A stretch of 64,000 bases of DNA, taken from assembly GCA_003116995.1 (NCBI GenBank), contig BDSL01000079.1, forward strand, positions 310,001 through 374,000. The letters are read 5' to 3'. This document shows, in pieces, positions 59,352 to 64,000 of the stretch. Numbering within the stretch: position 1 is the first letter of the stretch; every line of letters begins with the position of its first letter. The notes under the pieces are model-generated. The model was not told where the DNA came from. It did not search any database and saw only the letters and a list, made by a program, of their open reading frames with translations. Position numbers and translations under genes: made by a program. This stretch comes from Yamagishiella unicocca. Taxonomy: Eukaryota > Chlorophyta > Chlorophyceae > Chlamydomonadales > Volvocaceae.

Positions 59352-62300
59352 GGGCCCGGAGCCCCACCGCCCCACCCCTCTGCCTGGGGGCCGGGCTGCC
59401 GGGGGGTGCACCGGGGACTGCGCCCTTGCTGCCCCCCCCCCCCCGGCCGGCCAAGGACCTCCGGCCAGGCTTGTTGCGGACAGGGAAGTGGCCCTCGAGG
59501 GTGGGCACTGCGGGTCGACCCCCTCACTGCTGGCAAGGAGAAAGGGGCGGCGAGCGACCTCGAGATATGGGAGCGAGTCCAGGTGGCAAGAGAGGGAGAG
59601 AGATGGCGGGCGGTGGCAGGCGGGAGGCGGGGCTGACCCCCCTAGGTGGCCGCCGCAGTAGTGTCCCCGCAGCAGCTCACAGCCCGCAGCCCAGGACAGG
59701 CTGAATCTGTTGGGCCTCGTCAGGGGCGTCGGGGTAATTTGTTCTTTTGGAGTACTTGTTGTTTTGGAGCGATGGGGGCGATGGCTTCGCTGCTGTGCGG
59801 GGCGGGGCTGGGCGGGGCGGGCCCGCAGATTGGCAGTAGCAGCCGCAGCGTCGTTGGGGGCGGGCTGCGTCCCGGCGTACGGCAGCTCCCGTGTGGGCAC
59901 CGCCCGTCCGTCCCGGGTGCGGAGGGCCACATTGGCTCCAACCTAGGATGCCCGCAAGCTCTCTTCCTGGGGCTATTGCTTTGCGAGGCATTGGGCTACG
60001 CATAAATGCGAGCTGATCCGACACCCGACGCATTTTTCTTTATATTCTTGCGATCGGATTGCGAAGGGGCACCTTCCCCCCATGCCCTCCCGGACCACAC
60101 CCTGCCCGGGAGGGGCGCGCATGTCGCTGTGAGTGAGTGGCCGCCCGTCGACGGGCGGTGGGTGCCGTGCTGCGGCGGTCGTCCCGGGCTGCCCGGGGCG
60201 CTCCGTGCGGCCGGGGGTTATGGCTTGATGGTGATGAGGGGGACGAGGAAACCCGGGGGGCGTGGGGTGGGGGGCGGTGCGGGTGGGGGCGGGGCGTGAG
60301 GGTGCGTGTCACCTGCAGCCGGGCGTGTACCTGCCGTACCACCGGTCACCTGCAGCCGGCTGAATCGCCCCCTCGGTGCTTCGTGGAGTGCGGGTCTGCA
60401 GAGGCCAGAACCTACCCCCCAAGGACGTGGCTTGGTTCCTGAGGCGCCAGGAGGGGGGTTGCAAGGAAGACCAGGAGGGGGCCGCTCGTGCTCTGAGGGG
60501 GTGTACCGTACATGATATAAGAGTTAAGGGTGATGGGCGCAGTCTCCATTCCCAAGTGTTGGGTGTTGGGTGCCGTCTGTGGGATAGGGGGTGCAGGCGC
60601 CAGCTTGGGGCAGGCATGCGTGTACGGCATCCACTTCCCCAACAATCTAACTGGCTGGACTCCCAGCACCATTTGGAGGCAGGTCCTGCCCACCGCGGGA
60701 TGCGTGTGGGGGCCCCAGGTGCTATGTCACGATGTGATCATCCTCCGCTGAAGCAGCTCTCTGTCACACAGTCGTCGAAATACCTCCCCCAACCCTCTCC
60801 GGGGAGGTCCCGTGGGAGTGCGCCACGTGCAGCTGGTTGGGATCGATGGGACGGAGCAGGCGAGGGCTGGTGACAGCGACAACGTGCCTTACACACCACT
60901 GCACACCGCGGGGTGTGCACTGCACCCGAGGTGTGACTCCTGTCCTGTAATGTAGCCAACACCAGGTGAGGGCCGCCTGGCGCATCCTGATGGTCAGGCA
61001 GTGCACCACCGGGCTTGGTAGGCGGTGGCCACCGCCACTGCCCGGGCCCCCTACTTATCACATTAACCCACAGCAACCTGTTTATAATGTCGTGCTCGGA
61101 CTACAGGTACCTACCTACTTACCCCTCTAGCTAGCTATCTAGCAGGCCCATGCTCATACATGTCATGGTGAATAACGCTAGGGTGGTTGGCCAGTGATGG
61201 CCAGTGGCTTAGTTGCCAATGACGCTGCTACAATGTATGCATGAGTGGCATCACCTTCCCTGGAAGGGGGGTTCCGAGGAAGACCCGTGGCACGGGGGGG
61301 TGATGACTGATGAGGCGCACTGATTCGTCGCACAACAACACCTCCCACCCTTCCCTATGACATGATATAAAATGCTACGGTCCCAAGGGTATGGGGGTGT
61401 GGAGGTGCAGGAGGAACGGGTATGGAGGCGGGAGGGTGTGGGAAGATGTGGGTGCTGGGTCCCTGCCAGATGAAGTGAGGCCGCATGCTGCTGCAGCCCT
61501 CAACCTCGCCACCTGAGGGCCCCCCTCCTCCTCCTACCAAACAAGGTGGTAGGAGCCAAGACCAATTATCTGCGGTGTACTAACTTCAAGCAAAACAATG
61601 ACCACAAACACATGATGCTGAAAAAACGACCCGGGCACAGTGGATGGAGTTGCCTAGGTGGCCGCACGACATGCTGCGACCCACCGACATGCTGCGACCC
61701 ATGGGTCGCTCCTATGTGGAAAAGTGGCTCCACCGGCCCCACAGCGGGACATGCAGATACAGATGCGTGCATGTGTCAGCCACTCACTGCGCCGCACCGG
61801 GGTACCCCCGACCCAGTGAGCTGTGCGCCCTACGCGACCACATCACCACGGGGGTGCCAATGCGCTGTGCAACGGTGCAACGGGCTGGCATGCATGAGTG
61901 GTGATGCTGTGTGCAGGTCGCAATGGAGTGCCCGGCAGCTCATCACCACCCCAGCTCGTACCTCTTGGGCACCACCACGGCCCCCCATATGTACAGCGAC
62001 CCTTATGTACCGCGTGGTTGGGCATACCGTATTTATCGCACGGCCGCCAGCTGGCCGGGAGAGGTTCTACCTATGCACGCTGTGCGTCGCACCGGCCAGC
62101 GATCTACCGAGGTTGCCAGCGGCCTGGTCTCGCAGCGGCGCACTCCCCCCCTTGAATGGACCCACTGGGTGGTGACGGCCAGCCACCATTGCCACCGCCA
62201 CCACCACTACCTACACCACCACTACCACCACCGAACACGACCATCACACCCACTTCAAGTTGCCGTAACCCACGGCTTCCCCAGACCCCACTTCGGGGGC

Positions 62301-62451
62301 CCTGTAGCGGCCGCCAGAAGTGAAGGGAGGCTGGAGGGCAGTGCTGGAGCCCACCGGGAATAGGGGCAGAACCGCCCACAGCATAAGGCCATCAGGGGCA
62401 GCACTCCCCTCCCCTCCCCTCCTCTGCTCGGGTGGGTCGCGAATGAAGGGC
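59352..62451. other. Intergenic region, convergent 3' ends
   Basis: This lies between the 3' ends of the oxidase (+) and the metalloprotease (-). It begins with GC-rich 3' UTR-like sequence and contains two R1 left-end fragments, near 60458 (GGTTGCAAGGAAGACC) and 61270 (GGTTCCGAGGAAGACCCGTG). The rest has no ORF with recognisable features. A TGTAA word near 60947 is the clearest poly(A) candidate seen for the oxidase, but it is distant. Confidence 0.5.
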
Positions 62452-63878
62452 TCAGTGGTGGTGCCCGGCGGCGGTGCAGTCCGGGTCGTCGAAGTCCACC
62501 AGGCCGTCACAACTGCAGCAGGGGGCAGGGGTGCGGAGTTTTGACGGGTGCGTTACGGGGCCCGGAGGGAAAGGAAGGCACCCGTCTGTGTGTTCAATGT
62601 GGGGGATGCAAGGGGAGGGCGCCACGCGAGTCCGCCACTCACTCGTTGTCGACGGCGTCGTAGCAGGCCCCCCCCGTCTCAGTGGTCGACACGTAGCGGC
62701 ACGCAGTGACAGTGGCCAGGCCCCCGCCAGTCACCCCGCCATGGTCGTCGGGGTTAGAAGGAGCCACGGATGCGAACCTGCGGGGCGAGGTGAGGGTTAG
62801 GGGAGCGAGCGGGAAGGCGGGCGATGTGGACACAGCTGGCTGCTGGGAGGTGAGGGGCTTGGTTGTCCGCCGCGACGCCGCAATCCGGCACCCGGACATG
62901 AAGGGAAACGAAGGGAGGCGGGGGCCACGGGAGTGGCAGTGAAACCCCCCCGAGCCCCGTCCCTGACCTCCGTATCCCACCCACCTGACCACGACCTTGG
63001 CGGCCTCATACCGGTACGACTCGCCTATGCGGGGAAGCAGCAGCCGTTAGCTACGGTGGCGGGGTGTACGGGGGTGATTAGGGATGATGACCGTACGCCA
63101 GAGCAGGTGTGCCGGCGCCGCAGCACGACTGCCTGTCGCCATAAACCTGGCTCACCTGCACCTACATACGTGCTTTGCTCCTTTCCCCCACCCACCCGCG
63201 CTCTCACCCAAGGGCCCGCTACGGCATTCTCCTCCTCCCTCCCTTCTGACTTCCCCCCTATGCACCCACTACAATTCCCATGTCGAGTTACCGGTTCTTT
63301 TATGTAACACCCCCCCCCCCGTCCCGACCCCACCTGGCTGCAGCAGCGCCAGCAGTCGGGTGGCCCCCGCCGTCTGCGTCCCCGCCACTGTGCCCGAGGA
63401 GTTGACCCAGTGCAGCGTCACACGGCCGTGTACGGACGCCGCCAGACCCGCGTCACCGCCGACGGGCATCCGGTACTGTCCGTACAGCGGCGGCGGCGCT
63501 ACGGCGGGCGCCACCACCCAGTTGGGCACCAGGAGGAGCAGGTTGGCTGGGTGGGTGGCGGCGGCTGGGAGCTGCGCGGGGGTGAAGCCGCCTGCGGGGA
63601 GAGGGCGGGGACGGGGGGGGAGGAAGCGCTGATGGAGGGGCTGGAGCGCGGGAAGGGGAGCAGCTGGGGGGAACCCGATCTCCGGGAAGGGGGGAGTCGG
63701 GGGGTGTGATGGGGGGCCGCGGGAGTGGGGGGGAAGGGAGGGAGACCATAGCTCCTGCTCCTGCAGCAAGGTTCAGTCGCTGCCACCTAGCCACGCACCC
63801 AGGAAAGTGTTCGTCCGGTCCAGCCGCCTGGCGGGCTGCGAGAAGAGCAGCTTGTAGGAGTTGGGGCCGTTGAAGCAG
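62452..63878 (-). CDS. Gametolysin-like (M11) metalloprotease, 3' part only
   Basis: The C-terminal part of what looks like a volvocine matrix metalloprotease (gametolysin/MMP family), secreted enzymes that digest the hydroxyproline-rich cell wall or extracellular matrix. Five exons are visible, high to low: 63878-63799, 63591-63334, 63024-62985, 62777-62643 and 62512-62452, ending in TGA 62454-62452. The gene continues past 64000, so the start and the zinc-binding HExxH region are outside the window. Seen: CFNGPNSYKLLFSQ, similar to the CFN..KS.QL block after the active site in this family, then a beta-rich segment with VHGRVTLHWVNSS, and a C-terminal CYDAVDNDCDGLVDFDDPDC, a Cys-flanked Asp-rich motif common in these proteins. 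The first visible base completes a split codon. Family assignment is moderate because the catalytic part is missing. Confidence 0.65.
63269..63308 (-). repeat. R2 dispersed repeat, copy 4
   Basis: CTACAATTCCCATGTCGAGT is followed by TACCGGTTCTTTTATGTAAC, the reverse complement of the copies at 55091 and 57537. It sits about 25 bp from the exon at 63334, in the intron between exons 63591-63334 and 63024-62985. Confidence 0.75.
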
Positions 63879-64000
63879 CTGCGGGGGGGCATGGCGGGGG
63901 AGGGGGGGTGGGCCGAGCGGGGCGGGATGGGGGTGGGGCAATGTGGCCGATGATTGCTGACCCCGCCGCCCCTAATTACACCCGCCCTCCCCCCTCTGCT

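Overview
The window is nuclear DNA from a GC-rich green alga, most likely a volvocine (Chlamydomonas/Gonium/Volvox group). The reasons are many short GT-AG introns with C-rich acceptors, coding exons of only 40-200 bases, poly-Gln and poly-Gly runs, plant-type plastid and peroxisome genes, a gametolysin-like protease tail, and an interstitial array of the heptamer CCCTAAA. That heptamer is the plant-type telomere unit, reported for Volvox-like algae, whereas Chlamydomonas reinhardtii uses an octamer. I cannot name the species.

I could reconstruct six protein genes. From left to right they are: (1) a + strand TKL-like protein kinase with a long sensory N-terminus (about 3.1-12.7 kb, 20 exons); (2) a + strand plastid SDR/epimerase of the SDR39U1 / GIANT CHLOROPLAST 1 (SulA-like) family (16.4-21.5 kb, 12 exons); (3) a - strand giant PAS-domain multi-pass membrane protein of the TmcB-like family (46.2-25.5 kb, 45 exons, 2437 residues); (4) a + strand two-domain histidine phosphatase resembling probable 2-carboxy-D-arabinitol-1-phosphatase (49.4-53.1 kb, 8 exons); (5) a + strand acyl-CoA oxidase (54.2-59.4 kb, 15 exons, 685 residues); (6) the 3' end of a - strand gametolysin-like (M11) metalloprotease running off the right edge (62.5-63.9 kb). 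For genes 1-5 the inferred exon lengths sum to a multiple of three and every junction keeps phase, which is a strong internal check.

The genes do not form one pathway. Genes 2 and 4 look plastid-targeted, gene 5 is fatty-acid beta-oxidation, genes 1 and 3 look like signalling or sensing proteins, and gene 6 would act on extracellular matrix or cell wall. Genes 2 and 3 are convergent; genes 3 and 4 are divergent across about 3.2 kb.

The gaps (1-3.1, 12.7-16.4, 21.5-25.5, 46.2-49.4, 53.1-54.2 and 59.4-62.5 kb) contain no ORF I can defend and are visibly less GC-rich than the genes. I see no rRNA, tRNA, CRISPR array or autonomous transposon. The unusual content lies in the introns: clean minisatellites (14 bp x 16; 43 bp x 6 in strict A/B alternation; about 31 bp x 10 with a potential splice donor in every unit; 36 bp; 22 bp), a telomere-repeat island, and two short dispersed repeat families (R1 and R2) found in introns or flanks of several genes. 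I found no convincing new multi-gene system.
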